From the NCBI GenBank assembly GCA_033239005.1, contig BSQZ01000009.1, forward strand, positions 5,359,252 to 5,423,251: 64,000 nucleotides of DNA, written 5' to 3'. Under the pieces are notes generated by a model, which saw only the letters and a list, made by a program, of their open reading frames with translations, ran no database searches and was not told the origin of the DNA. A program made the translations under genes and the position numbers. The DNA comes from Lamellibrachia satsuma (taxonomy: Eukaryota; Annelida; Polychaeta; Sabellida; Siboglinidae). How positions within the stretch are numbered: position 1 is the first letter of the stretch; every line of letters starts with the position of its first letter. Of the stretch, positions 1-50,344 are shown piece after piece.

Positions 1-1515
1 TAACATGAATCATTGGTAGGAAATGCTAATAGTAACAAGGATTATTGATAGGAAATGCTACTAAAAACAGACCCAGAATTAACGGAAAACACAAAAATGA
101 TCGGCACGATGGATTTAGTTACACATACAGCACCAACATTATTGTTGCTGTCAAATTACATTGTTCAGAATCAAGTATTTATTTGTTCTGGTGATGTTGC
201 ATTAGATTGTATTACAATTTAGCTGAGCACTATAACCATCCATTTTGGCTGCTTGACTCTTGTCATCCAGGGTTGGCAGATGGGACATTCTGTTGTTCAT
301 GGCCAGATGTCACCCTTGGCAACCGGCAGTGGAGGGGGGTATCCGTGTGCATGACTTTCAGGGAAACTGTTATGGGATGTCTAGGCCTGAACGATAAAAA
401 GTTATGAGTCCTACTACTGAATATTTGCCTGCGTGTATCAGTTTGATCATATCTGTAAGTATATATGCAAGAGGACAATTGAGCCAGAGTCCTTCGCCTG
501 GTCACCATCACCCTCAGAGCACTGACAGGCTGAGCAGAATCACTTCACGAATTGGTTCGGGCATTTATAATTGCTACCTGCTCGTTATGTAATAACTGTG
601 TATATGTTTCATTGATAACATTATCAGGAACCATTTAAGACGATCATAAAAATATTGATAAGTCGTGTAAGAAATGATATGTGTCTATTTAGTCGAATAT
701 CTTAAGAATAGATTCTTATTAACCAACTTACAGCAATTTAATAATAATGTATGTGTTCGCATCTCTTACATTGCACTAACTTGTGTACGTAAAGGCAGTA
801 TGATTATATTGTAAAGACTACTTTCATGTATGTACAACTGTTATTAGTTTTATTAACTCATTTCATGTGTATATTACATTTAGTAACCATGTTTACCTAA
901 CATTTTATCCCCTTTACATATTATTCTCAGCAAGCAGAAGACAATTGTCCAATGTTTTATTGCACAATTAACTCGTATCGTATCATTCGCTAATTCTGAA
1001 GACATAAATTTGAAGCCAGTCACCATGAAGCAGTTATCATATAACATTCATACTGCTCACAATGCAATCTTTGGCGACAAATCGTTAGTGAAAACATACA
1101 TCGATACCATAAATCTGCCAGCAAGATATGTGGTCACACTCCATTTATTCCATGTATGCCATTTACCTGCATAATAACATATTAAAGAGTTGATTGCATG
1201 TTAGATAAATTTTTCCTTATTAATCAAGTGAATAAACATCATGTTTTTTTGCACTACAGCAGCTGCAGCATTGATTACAATAAACAGTTACTGACCTTTC
1301 GCATATTGACATAAGGGTTATTAGGCCAAGTGCACCAATATTTCAAAATCAGTCACTGGCTGGGTACAAATTTAAGATATTAGTTAGGGGCGTTATCATG
1401 AAAAATAAGGTACGTCATTTTACAAGAGGTAATTTTTTAAAGGTACAAAAGGCACATTGTTTTATTGTAAAATGTTGTATTGTATAAACTGTGTCTATCC
1501 TAACTTCCTAGCCAC
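1..1515. other. Flanking AT-rich DNA without recognised gene
   Basis: No open reading frame longer than about 80 codons and no recognisable exon. The sequence is AT-rich with short A/T runs. Nothing here links to the ARHGAP39 gene downstream. I see no repeat array or RNA gene. Confidence 0.5.
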
Positions 1516-1667
1516 CCAAATGTGTTTTAATGAACCATAATTTTATATAATTTGAATGCTGTTTAATTAGAATGTTTACATTGCCTACTGAATGACAAGG
1601 TCAGTGTAGATATATAGATGTAAACATCAAATGAGATGAAAAATGTGGTTCATTAAAACACATTTGG
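1516..1667. mobile_element. Short inverted-repeat element (MITE-like), 152 bp
   Basis: Two perfect 22-bp inverted arms, 1516-1537 (starting CCAAATGTG) and 1646-1667 (ending CACATTTGG), bound 152 bp of AT-rich DNA. The interior is partly self-complementary, with GATGTAAACATC-type stretches pairing across the middle, so the whole element could fold into a long hairpin. It has no coding capacity. A related left end occurs at the very end of the window (63965-64000), so this is a dispersed family and not a chance palindrome. I could not define a target-site duplication and do not assign a superfamily. Confidence 0.6.
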
Positions 1668-1693
1668 TCAGTGAGGATGTTTGAATAGATATA

Positions 1694-2738
1694 GTATATA
1701 CCAGGGCTGGGTCCAATTATGTAATTGTAATTGTAATTGATTACTGCAAAATCATGTAATTGTAATTGTAATTGATTATGGTTTCAAAATGTTGCTGTAA
1801 TTGTAATTGTAATTGTTATATTTCGTATAATTGAAATTTTATTTCAATTACAATCAATTACAATCAATTACAGTATGTTTCATATCACAAACTACCTGAA
1901 CGCATTGTCAATAAAAATATAATTTAAGTCTCACATGAGTTGAAAATCAAGACTAATAATAACACCTGCTTATATATTTACATTTAAGTCTCAGTATTCA
2001 CTATCTGGTGGGTACTGGTCAGTGGTGCTAGTGGTGGGTAGCCTTAGCAATTAGCCTTTTCAGTAAGTTGGTAACAGCCAGGAAGCAATAAACAATGCAC
2101 AGACATTCAGTGAAACATTGCAGAATTAGCAAGCCAATTACACCCCTTGTGTTGTGGTGGGTTGGAGACAGGTCAGGTGGCAAGGACTGTTTATATGGCC
2201 TCTCTTCCCATTCCCAACTCACACAAAGCAAAGGGCAGACCAATTAAGAATGTCAGCTTAGAGCAGGAGCTACAACCTCAAAGTAAACACATCAAACCCT
2301 ATTATTAGTATTTTCCAAAGAAAAATTTAAGAAATGCGCACGGATAAATGTCTGCATTGGAATATGTCCTGTAGGATTATGTCTGGATATTGCATTGTAT
2401 TTTTATATATTAAAAATATGTTTTAAACAGCTATCTTTTTATTAGTATAATTCATAGTTACAATTCAACAAAATGTACAAACATTACCGTTATATTAGTT
2501 TATCAGTTGTGTACAAAATATTGAAATTAAGCAAAACGTGCAAAAATACATAATTAACAAATGCTGAATATATTTGGTTCCGCATAATGTAATTGTAATT
2601 GAAATTGAAACAGTGTAATTGTAATTGTAATTGATTTAGAAAATTATGACTGTAATTGTAATTGAAATAAAAAATTTAATGTAATTGTAATTGTAATTGA
2701 TATAATTTTGTGTAATTGGACCCAGCCCTGGTATATAC
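1694..2738. mobile_element. Non-autonomous hAT-type DNA transposon, 1029 bp, with 8-bp target duplications
   Basis: The element body is 1702-2730. It has exact 18-bp terminal inverted repeats (CAGGGCTGGGTCCAATTA and its complement) and is flanked by identical 8-bp sequences GTATATAC at 1694-1701 and 2731-2738. A CAGGG terminus with an 8-bp target duplication is the hallmark of the hAT superfamily. Both ends are packed with subterminal repeats of TAATTGTAATTG on opposite strands, roughly 1715-1880 and 2585-2710. In hAT elements such repeats bind transposase. The centre (about 1880-2580) has no transposase-sized frame, so the copy is non-autonomous. Intact termini and an exact target duplication suggest a fairly young insertion. 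Confidence 0.9.
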
Positions 2739-3046
2739 TGTAGAACATGATTTTATGTCAAAAATACTAAAACTTTATATATGAGACAAAACTGACAGGC
2801 TCAAGGACTTATTGTTAGTTTAAATACTGGTATAACCAGTAGTGATCATGTCTTGCTATCTTAGACATTGTTATTATTAGTAGTAGGTTACTAACAGTAT
2901 CAGCCCTCGTGTTCAGTTCTTATTATCACATACTGACAGTGATAGCCCCCATGTTCCAGTCTTATTATTGACAGTGACAGCCCTCATGTTGATTGTCAGA
3001 CACTTTCAAGTTGCCTTGAGTGTGAGTCATGAGATCAAAAACTGGG

Positions 3047-3103
3047 GGTTCCTGCCACCTGGTATCTGTGCCAGGGGGGAGTAAGACATCCCACACAAAG
3101 GAA
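3047..3103 (+). mobile_element. SINE fragment (central/3' part)
   Basis: A 57-bp stretch containing CCACCTGGTATCTGTGCCAG and a following CATCCCACACA. It matches the block seen in better copies at 5930-5990, 51690-51730 and 58105-58145, where 'CCTGGTGTNTATGCCAGGGG' is followed by 'AGTAA...GATCCCAC'. No tRNA-like head is recognisable, so this is a truncated relic. Confidence 0.5.
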
Positions 3104-3312
3104 ATGCATAATCTGTGGTTGAGTCACACTACTACTTCTAAACTGAACTTCTTCAATTTGCATGTTCTGTTAAGGATGTCGCTGCCGAAATCGTTTTGCG
3201 AAATCAATTTCTTTCCCCAGCTATTTCGCCCTCCACTGTCACCACTCCGAAAAGACCTGTGATGTCCTCCCATCTTTGCTGTGATTTGACTCTGCTTCTT
3301 TCCCCTCCCATT

Positions 3313-3362
3313 GTTCCCTCCAGTACCTGTTCCCTCCAGTACCTGTTCCCTCCAGTACCTGT
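3313..3362 (+). repeat. Three-copy 17-bp tandem repeat
   Basis: The unit TTCCCTCCAGTACCTGT occurs three times head to tail with no substitutions, a small minisatellite in pyrimidine-rich DNA. No function is apparent. Confidence 0.7.
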
Positions 3363-5887
3363 ACTAGTAGATTGGAAGCACACACTTTGGTCCCACGGAT
3401 TTTGGCTGGATTAAAGAGATGTGCTGATTTGGTGAATCACAGAATAATACAATATAATATAAAATACTTCTATTGTGTTAAAATCCCCCGGAGACCCATG
3501 CTCGGTAGTGCACCAAAACAAACAGGGTTAAGCAGTTTCAAGTCAATTAGCAGTTCCAGTTGTAAACAGTTGGATTGGTACGCTGAGGAGCTGTGGAGAA
3601 TAAGCAAGATGTTGTTATATTTCCAACAGACTTATTGGTAACAGGGAGTGAGTTCCATAGAGTCGGTGAAGCAATTTACAGTGTGTTGAGATTTGTTAAA
3701 AAAAAATTGCAGATTACTGATTAAGGTGGATTAACTGACTAACAAGGTCTTACTGTATACAAATAATACTACAAGGCTAAGACATTATCTACACCATTTT
3801 GTTAGCCTGTGATATTGCTGAGTATATTACTTGAGACTTTAACCTTTCATGTGACGCCACTTGTCACAGAAGACGTGCCAGCTGTCTTTGGAGACATTTC
3901 TTACTTGCTGACTCTCCCAGACTGCCACCATAACATCTGCAGCAAAACAAGGTTCATTGCGACATCTGGTGATCTTCATTTGCAATCCTCTAGTCAGGTT
4001 CATATCATCATGTTCTGGGAGGTTCGTACTGTTATGTTCATACCATTGTATCCATATCATCATGTGTTCTTATTTCATACCATCTTGTGTTTACCATACT
4101 GTATGTTCATGCCATTATGTGCTTACCATAATGTTCATACCATTGTGTTTGTTCCATGCATAACTTAACAAAGCCTTGTGACAATATAGCTAAAATCTAT
4201 AAGTTGGAACAGGATAAAGTAAAACCCTTGAACTTGGTACATAACAGCCATGAAGTTTAACAGTATTGCAATTTTTTAAGTGCTTATTTCAAGTAATTTC
4301 ATGCTTCGAAAATGCAACAAGATTTTTGCTTTGGTGATTGTCACTGATTGATCTGATTCCAGCAAATTTGTGATAAAAATGATATATTTTATTCAAGAAA
4401 TTGCTGTTTGTTGTACATGCTATTTTAACATAATATTAACAACTTTGGAACCAGTGCAAGACGATCACCTCAGATGTTGATAAGCAGTTGTTATCACCCA
4501 GTCTAGTCTTGATTGCCTGATTGCTGTCTGTTGGGAAAACACATTCTCATAAATACCCCAACCCCTTATCATAGTTCCTGTTTGCCCCAGGCATGGATGC
4601 TCCTGAATACATCAGTAGGGCGCTACAGGAAGGAGGGTGACATCCCTCCCTCTCTACATCTGACTCCCTATTGTGACAATCACATGCTCCACTGAGCCAG
4701 TCATGCCTTGTTTTTGATGTCCTACTCATGAACTCTTAAGTGCCGTAATTACATTAAGTTTAAGTAGGGGTAGACAGGTGTGTTGAAACAGCATGATTTG
4801 TGCCATGGTCATTGTAATGTGGATCCTCCAGGTGGAGCATGTCTGTGTTAACTGGGGTGTGACCATCACTGAATTCCAAGTGGAAGTACCATAACACCTG
4901 ATGGACCCCCCAATCCCATACATAATATACCCTTCCACCCATCACCTCCAGACAGCACTGCCATGCCTTACCAGTTTATGGGGGTAGACTATTAAAGTAT
5001 GATATCATAGTAGCTAGGTCACATGAACTTTAGTGTGTTTTAATTATTCAAGATGAACATGCATAGTTTTGGATAGTGTGCTTATTGGTGTCATATAGCA
5101 GACAAGTGACAGTAATTAATTATTATGAGGTAATTTTCATGCATTAATTGTTATTAGTAGTAGTGGCCAGCTTCAGCCTCTTGAGACAATGTTTGTCTTG
5201 GCTGCCATGTCAGTGCCAGCATGGCGCCTCTCACCCTTCATCTCCTGGTTAATCCGGTACGCTTCAAGCTTCAGTGTCGATAGTAGAACCACCAGTAAGA
5301 CTGGCTTGCCAGGTAGATAGATCTGTCTTCATCAACTGTCAGCAATTTGTTCTGTTTACAGTGGATTTGCCTTTAGTTTGCTTCTCCCAGACGATGGTCT
5401 TTGGGAGGCGGTCACCAGATAACCACTGTATGTACCCAATCCATGGTAGTTGTCTATGAGAATGCTGCTCAGTGGTGTTGACTTGCAGTGTTGCATAAAT
5501 TAATGGAGGTGATGTTTTCCTCGAAATTGAAATCAAACATATTTTTATATTCTTAGGTTTGCATAAAAGAAACTCACATTTTAGCAGGGATACAACTAAT
5601 GCATGAATGGATTGTTGTCAGATCCTGTTAATCTAACTGCCAGTGTTAGTCCCTTTTGTACCAAGGGTAGGTTGGTCTAATTAAGTCAGACTCTTCCAGG
5701 TAGATGTGATGTATATGATATCCTCATGGGGGGGGCAGGGGTAGCTTCAAGTGATTGTCTGGTAGCTGAACTTGTTAAATAAATATTTCTTCGTGGAAAA
5801 AAGATTAGCCAAGTTGAAGATCATTGGCAGATACATCCTACTGTTATAACCAGGTGAATTGTACAACTTGGAGTTGTTCGTAGGTAT

Positions 5888-6005
5888 GCTGTCTTTTTCC
5901 GAAGAGCCACTACAAACTGTTGGTCCCTTCTACTTGGTGTCTACACACTATCTATACCAGGGGAAATAAAAGATCCCACACACTGCGTAAATGTGTAACA
6001 TGTCA
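5888..6005 (+). mobile_element. SINE copy, 5'-truncated
   Basis: The block TTTTTCCGAAGAGCCACTAC, then TGTTGGTCCCTTCTAC, then CTATACCAGGGGAAATAAAA and GATCCCACACA, occurs in the same order in copies at 45.6, 51.6 and 58.0 kb. About 10 bp near 5945 are inserted relative to the other copies. No tRNA-related promoter boxes remain at this copy. Confidence 0.6.
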
Positions 6006-6503
6006 TGGAAAAACTGTTTGGCATATACACACTGAGAATTCCGACATATATGTAATCATAAATAAGCTTCTGTAGTATTGCACTGTATACAACCACAAAG
6101 GGCTGTGTTTATTTAACTGATACAAGGTTATCAGGATAGAAACAACACTGTCCGACTAATGACTGATGTATAGTGAGAGTAGACTTGTAGCAGCTGGTCA
6201 TTTACTGTAATACATTCCCAGTCAGCATGATTTAGATGTAATTAGTGCCAGCTAATGATGTTCACCTGTCTCTTATCTTGTGCCTTTCCTGTTCCACCAT
6301 TAGGTTTAGTATCCTGAAATTTAAAACTAATGTAAATATTTCTTGCATTGTAGCATTATGTTAAGCAATAGTAAACACACACACATGTATGTGTTGTGCA
6401 CTGACTTAATAGCCATAGCCAATAGTCATATGGTATTGTGACTGGTAAAATGTATGGTATATGGTAATGTGACCCGCTGGTCAAAATACCATATAGTATA
6501 TTG

Positions 6504-6541
6504 ATCTGGCAGACTTTCTCCTATAGGAAACTCTGCCAGAT
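6504..6541. repeat. 38-bp near-perfect palindrome
   Basis: The arms ATCTGGCAGA and TCTGCCAGAT are perfect. Inside them, TTTC pairs with GAAA across a C:C mismatch, and the centre contains the self-complementary CCTATAGG. It lies about 430 bp upstream of the presumed ATG. It may be a cruciform, a dyad binding site or a small transposon relic. Confidence 0.6.
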
Positions 6542-6814
6542 GGGAAAGTGACCCTATGGGAAAGTGACCCACCCTATAGGGAAATGACCAATTCATTTCA
6601 ATGACTAGAATAGGTTTGTTTTCCTATTGCAATGTAGTGAAGGAGGTCACCACTAACAATTGAAGATGAAGAAGTAATACACCCACCAATTTTATTAAGT
6701 TTTTATAATTTGTAAGTGGATCAGATATTAGGAGTAAGCATTTTTATAAACAATGTGTTCACATGACTTTTAAATTCACATTCATTTCCTGCCAATTAGA
6801 ATGTTGAATCGGTG

Positions 6815-6971
6815 TCAGTTGGCCAATGTGTTCAGAACTTCGATTACTAGTCCAGCAGTGTGTGCTGCATTCCTGACCCAACTTGGTTCCTAGCAGTAAG
6901 TTGGCCAATCACAGAGTATCATTTGGTCATGTGATAGCTTTGGTCATGTATTGCTTACCAAAAGCATCAAG

Positions 6972-6982
<11 letters not shown>
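6815..6982 (+). promoter_or_regulatory. Probable promoter and 5' UTR of ARHGAP39: two CCAAT boxes and a YY1-like start
   Basis: GGCCAAT-type boxes occur at about 6821-6828 (TTGGCCAATG) and 6901-6910 (TTGGCCAATC), the second about 65 bp before the candidate ATG. The ATG lies in CAAGATGGCGGA, the YY1-like element often found at or just after metazoan transcription starts and over start codons, with A at -3. No TATA box is obvious. The transcription start cannot be fixed from the sequence. This interpretation depends on the candidate exon 6972-6982 being real. Confidence 0.4.
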
Positions 6983-45980
<38,998 letters not shown>

Positions 45981-47011
45981 TGTCGCGACCATTGCGGTTG
46001 TGTTGATGACGAATGATGCGACGATTGGCTGAGACGTAACAACCTGCAGTGGTGTCATGAACTCATTCACGGCGCAGAAGAGTAGATCTGAAATGAACCC
46101 TGTAAGGGGTTAGGGTGGTAAAGAGTTGCTGTCTGGTTGGAACTCACCGATACGTGAGGTGTGGGAAAGAATTGGGTTGTAAACCGAATGCAAGTTGCGC
46201 AGTTTGTGGCAGTATCAATGCAACGGGTTGATTTGGCTGGAGTGAGACGTAGAGATTATTCAAATTGGCATTTGGTTTTGAAATGTATACCTAGTACTCC
46301 ATTCTGCAATACCGCCACAAACAGGCACAAGCAGGATATGTGTTAGCTTTGTACACACATTACACCGGAGGTGATTAGGATATAAGAAAGAGGTGCAACA
46401 CGAAGGTTTGAGAGTTGATTTTTGTCTAACTCAGATGGTATTACAACGTAGGTGCACCAGTATTGCTGAAAACTGGACCACTTATATTTAACTACAGTGT
46501 ACATGGATTATAGATATTGGAAGCCAAATTTACAGCATTCTTGTTGATGCTACAAATTCCACTTGTGTGGAGTATTTTCTATGCTACTACTTTTCAGAAT
46601 ATGTTGAGGGTATTTTAACAATCTCATGACAAAAAATAGCTTTCCTGCAGAAATGCTGTTGGCTGGTCAATTGGAATCATAGGCATCATCAGTTTTCCTG
46701 TTCATTCATTCATGGTGGAATCTACGCACAAACAGTTGAATGGTTACTGGGACGTTGTTGCCGTCATCTACCAGAACTTGAATTATATACAGTAGCCTGA
46801 TCAAACTGGGCTATGCAGTACATTCACGTGATTAATGTGTTGCAATTTCAGAAGGAATGCCAAAGTGCTAATTTTAGTGCTACACAAATTGTGGCTGTGT
46901 ATTGAGGTGATGTTTCCAGTGTGCATGCGAATGCGAATGCGAAGGATGAAAGATACTGCCTGTATTAAAATCATGCATGACTGAGAAACTGATCGTATTT
47001 GAATTTAAGTA

Positions 47012-47017
47012 AATAAA
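47012..47017 (+). terminator. Candidate proximal poly(A) signal AATAAA
   Basis: The first canonical hexamer after the stop codon, about 1.03 kb downstream, followed by GTGACCTGATAATTTTATTT as a modest GU/U-rich element. Confidence 0.45.
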
Positions 47018-47564
47018 TGATACAGTGACCTGATAATTTTATTTATGAATGGTTGAGATTAGTTGATGATTGATTCATTGTATTTATGCTAATACCAGTG
47101 CCGTACTTGGTGAGCATACTACTGCATATGCATATAATATTATATGTAGTTGTAAAGTATATAAACGCAATACGATTTGCAAACTCTTGTAAATAGTGCA
47201 TCATGTATGTAATTATAATATTATTCATACGATTTATAATGTACAGCATGTATAGGACTTTGCTGAAGATAGATATCCTAAAATGTATGCATATTCATGC
47301 ATGCATGTCGGTGTCATGTGCAATTCACTGTGCCGAGTATGTTCAGTCTATAGTTGATGTAACCTGATGTTATTGGGTGCGTGTATTTGTGTTGTATTTA
47401 TACGTGCGTGTGTTGACGATCAGTTAGGTGGATGTGACGACAATTTTATACTGCAGAATGCTGCCTCCATGTAAAAACCGGAGCACTCGGCTGCTGTTTT
47501 CGTGTGCTTGTCGAAGCGGTTATTTTTGTACAATATTATGTTATGTTCCGTGCTCTTTACATAT

Positions 47565-47580
47565 GGCGCCATCTAGTGCC
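47565..47580 (-). promoter_or_regulatory. CTCF-like motif in the 3' UTR (CACTAGATGGCGCC on - strand)
   Basis: The reverse strand fits A-S-Y-A-G-R-K-G-G-C-R completely. It lies downstream of the proximal poly(A) signal. Occupancy cannot be judged from sequence. Confidence 0.3.
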
Positions 47581-48522
47581 ATCTCCATTCAGTATTCTCC
47601 GACAGTTTTTGTGTTTGTAAATTGTTTTCATTAATCAAAGCGTGCTGTTTAGCATCTGAGTAGACATTTTATTAGCGACCTTTGTGAGAAATTTCAACAA
47701 AGAATTTTTATTAAAATCTAAAACAGAAATTGTGTGATGCAACTTGGCATGTTTTGATAGCAAAGTTTAGAATGATTTCTGACCATTGTAAACGACGTTC
47801 AGATTTAAAACTGGAATGCTATCTATGCATGTGTGATTCCATGGCGATGTCATCTGACTGCAATGAACAAAGTTAATATTTATAGCAGTAATGTGTCAGT
47901 GAGTTAATTCTACTGAGATGAGAAAATCTTTTTTAGTAGGTGATGTCTAACATTGTTGATGAGTGTTTATTAATTAAACAGAATATGAAATATCAAGTTT
48001 TCTAATGACAGTGTGGCATAAAATATATACTCCTCCAAAAAGTGTCCTTATTTATTCCGAGTTGATTTTCTTCCTGAGAACCCCAGTAAAGTGCAGTCAA
48101 CAAATATCAGATCAGTGTGAATAATCATTTAGACAAAGGGTAAAAAGCTATATTGTTGTACCACATTAGAAAATACTTGCCAAACATATATTACATATTT
48201 TACTGTTCCACTATTTTATGCCACACTGGAAAGCAGTTGTGAAACATAATCAACTTAAATGATGTTATGAAATAATATCAAAAAGACAATGAACTGTGTG
48301 TGAAGCCATTATGTAAAGAAAATTAAATATGGTCCTGTGAATTCTTCTCCGTTTGTGGCGTGGGAACAATGAAACAGCAAGAGGTGGTATCGACCGTGCC
48401 TTACGGCAGACCATTCTGTTGTGTCAGGGTATAACTGTCGAATGTGTAGCGATTGACACTGATGCGACACCGTGTCACAACTGTCACATCTCACCTAGGT
48501 ATTGTGGGATGTTCGCATGAAA

Positions 48523-48528
48523 AATAAA
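48523..48528 (+). terminator. Candidate distal poly(A) signal AATAAA
   Basis: AATAAA in GAAAAATAAAAAGC, followed within 20-70 bp by a strong T/GT-rich region (CTTGTTCGGTCTCTGCTCTT, then ATTGTGTTGATTTTT). This is the best terminator-like context after the gene. Expressed tags would decide between it and 47012. Confidence 0.55.
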
Positions 48529-48910
48529 AAGCTTATAAGTCTTGTTCGGTCTCTGCTCTTTATTTGTATGCATGATTGTGTTGATTTTTATCATCCGCTA
48601 AATGTCTGTTGTCTATGCCATATTTAGGGGTGGGGTGTGGTGGGTGTTGATGCCTGAATCTTCTTCTGGCTCCTTGCAATGTGGGGGCCACATCACTTGG
48701 TTTGTTCCACCCTCTTCACAAGTTGTCTCCATCTATTATGATCTTCTGCCCTTCTCTCCCATATTCGGCTGTTCACCCCTGCCCTTTCAAAAAGCTCTCA
48801 TGTTCATAACACTGTCCCTCCATCTTAATATCTGTTTTTGTCTTCTCCTTTTACCAGCCTCTTCTGCTTTCCATGTTCTCTTTTGTCAATCTCTCTGTAT
48901 TTGTCCATCT

Positions 48911-49664
48911 CAGTCAGCTCCTCACTACCTTCATCCTTTCTTCTTCATTCTGATCTCTTCTCACAATTCAGTCAGCTCCTCACTACCTTCATCCTTTCTT
49001 CTTCATTCTGATCTCTTCTCACAATTCAGTCAGCTCCTCACTACCTTCATCCTTTCTTCTTTATTCTGATCTCTTCTCTTAATTCAGTCAGCTCCTCACT
49101 ACCTTCATCCTTTCTTCTTCATTCTGATCTCTTCTCTTAATTCAGTCAGCTCCTCACTACCTTCATCCTTTCTTCTTTATTCTGATCTCTTCTCTTAATT
49201 CAGTCAGCTCCTCACTACCTTCATCCTTTCTTCTTTATTCTGATCTCTTCTCTTAATTCAGTCAGCTCCTCACTACCTTCATCCTTTCTTCTTCATTCTG
49301 ATCTCTTCTCTTAATTCAGTCAGCTCCTCACTACCTTCATCCTTTCTTCTTCATTCTGATCTCTTCTCTTAATTCAGTCAGCTCCTCACTACCTTCATCC
49401 TTTCTTCTTCATTCTGATCTCTTCTCTTAATTCAGTCAGCTCCTCACTACCTTCATCCTTTCTTCTTCATTCTGATCTCTTCTCTTAATTCAGTCAGCTC
49501 CTCACTACCTTCATCCTTTCTTCTTCATTCTGATCTCTTCTCTTAATTCAGTCAGCTCCTCACTACCTTCATCCTTTCTTCTTTATTCTGATCTCTTCTC
49601 TTAATTCAGTCAGCTCCTCACTACCTTCATCCTTTCTTCTTCATTCTGATCTCTTCTCTTAATT
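48911..49664 (+). repeat. Satellite array: 13 copies of a 58-bp pyrimidine-rich unit
   Basis: The word CAGTCAGCTCCTCACTACCT starts every 58 bp from 48911 to 49607 (13 starts), followed by TCATCCTTTCTTCTTCATTC and TGATCTCTTCTCTTAATT. Units differ at only a few sites: CACAATT in the first two against CTTAATT, and TTTATT against TTCATT in a subset. It is strongly homogenised, so recently expanded. It begins about 390 bp after the distal poly(A) signal. Confidence 0.97.
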
Positions 49665-50344
49665 CCCCCATCTTCTTTCTGTCTTCTCGCCACATGTCTG
49701 TTGTCAATGGCGTATCTAGTGTCTCACAGGGCAGTGGGCAAGCTTAGTTGCTCAGTAGTTTACCATGTGGTGGCACAACGCGTTACATAAAAAAATAAAT
49801 TTAGGCCAAAAGGGGGTAATGGCCCAATGCCGTCCTAAATTCGCCCTTGACCACGGCCCAATGTCCCCCTAAATACGCCACTATCCATGGCATATGCGTG
49901 GGTGGGAGCTGATGCCTGAATGTAGAGCATTAAAATGTGTGGAACATAATAACTCAGACCTGACGCATTGTACGGATTTCTCGTCTACACCCGTTTGGCC
50001 TATAGGCTATAGCCTATAGGCCTACCATCGTATTCCATGGCAAATACCTTGGTATTTTGAAACAGGTAAACCATGGTATATCATACAATTACCATACATA
50101 ATATATAAAAAAGCACTGTATGCATTGTATTGCAATGATGTCACTGTATACCATATAATACCACCCAAATACCATGTAATCCCAATTCAATTATAGGGAT
50201 TTGCTTGAAATAGAAATATCGTGATAAAGTACATTATCTTTACGTGTTCAGGTAAACCCGTGTTCATCATCACACATGTATAAAATCTCATGATGGACGC
50301 ACAACAGTTTAAGAGTAAGTATTCTATATTTTTCCATTTGATGC
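49665..50344. other. Intergenic DNA with transposon-like fragments
   Basis: The phrase TGATGCCTGAAT preceded by GGGTGGGAGC at 49896-49922 also occurs at 48630-48660 (GGTGGGTGTTGATGCCTGAA), so the 58-bp array is bracketed by related fragments. The segment also holds the 26-bp palindrome at 49997 and several ATACCATGGTAT-like words near 50030-50175. No gene seen. Confidence 0.5.
49997..50022. repeat. 26-bp perfect palindrome
   Basis: GGCCTATAGGCTA and its exact complement TAGCCTATAGGCC are joined without a spacer. It is a perfect dyad containing TAGGC/GCCTA words. Confidence 0.85.

Larger units (their letters stand above)
2739..6790. other. Flanking DNA upstream of the presumed promoter, repeat fragments only
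   Basis: No recognisable exon. It holds SINE fragments near 3047-3103 and 5888-6005, a small 17-bp triplication at 3313-3362, a degenerate tandem stretch at 4005-4160 built on CATACCAT/TTCATACC words, and a near-palindrome at 6504-6541. Reading frames of up to 119 codons are present but have no coding character. Confidence 0.5.
45981..48550 (+). other. ARHGAP39: 3' UTR of ARHGAP39 (extent uncertain)
   Basis: No further splice-consistent coding exon. The region is AT-rich, with no inserted SINE seen. Two polyadenylation signals suggest UTRs of about 1.0 or 2.6 kb. Small features are a GCGAATGCGAATGCGAAGGA run at 46927 and a CTCF-like motif at 47565-47580. Frames here (longest 86 codons, mostly shadowing the last exon) do not look coding. 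Confidence 0.6.

Noticed and set aside
4813..4845. GATCCTCCAGGTGGAGC read as a D-P-P-G-G remnant of the missing first WW domain
   Set aside because: The in-frame residue before D-P-P is Val, not Trp, there is no M-Y-A-N segment upstream, and it lies before the candidate first exon.
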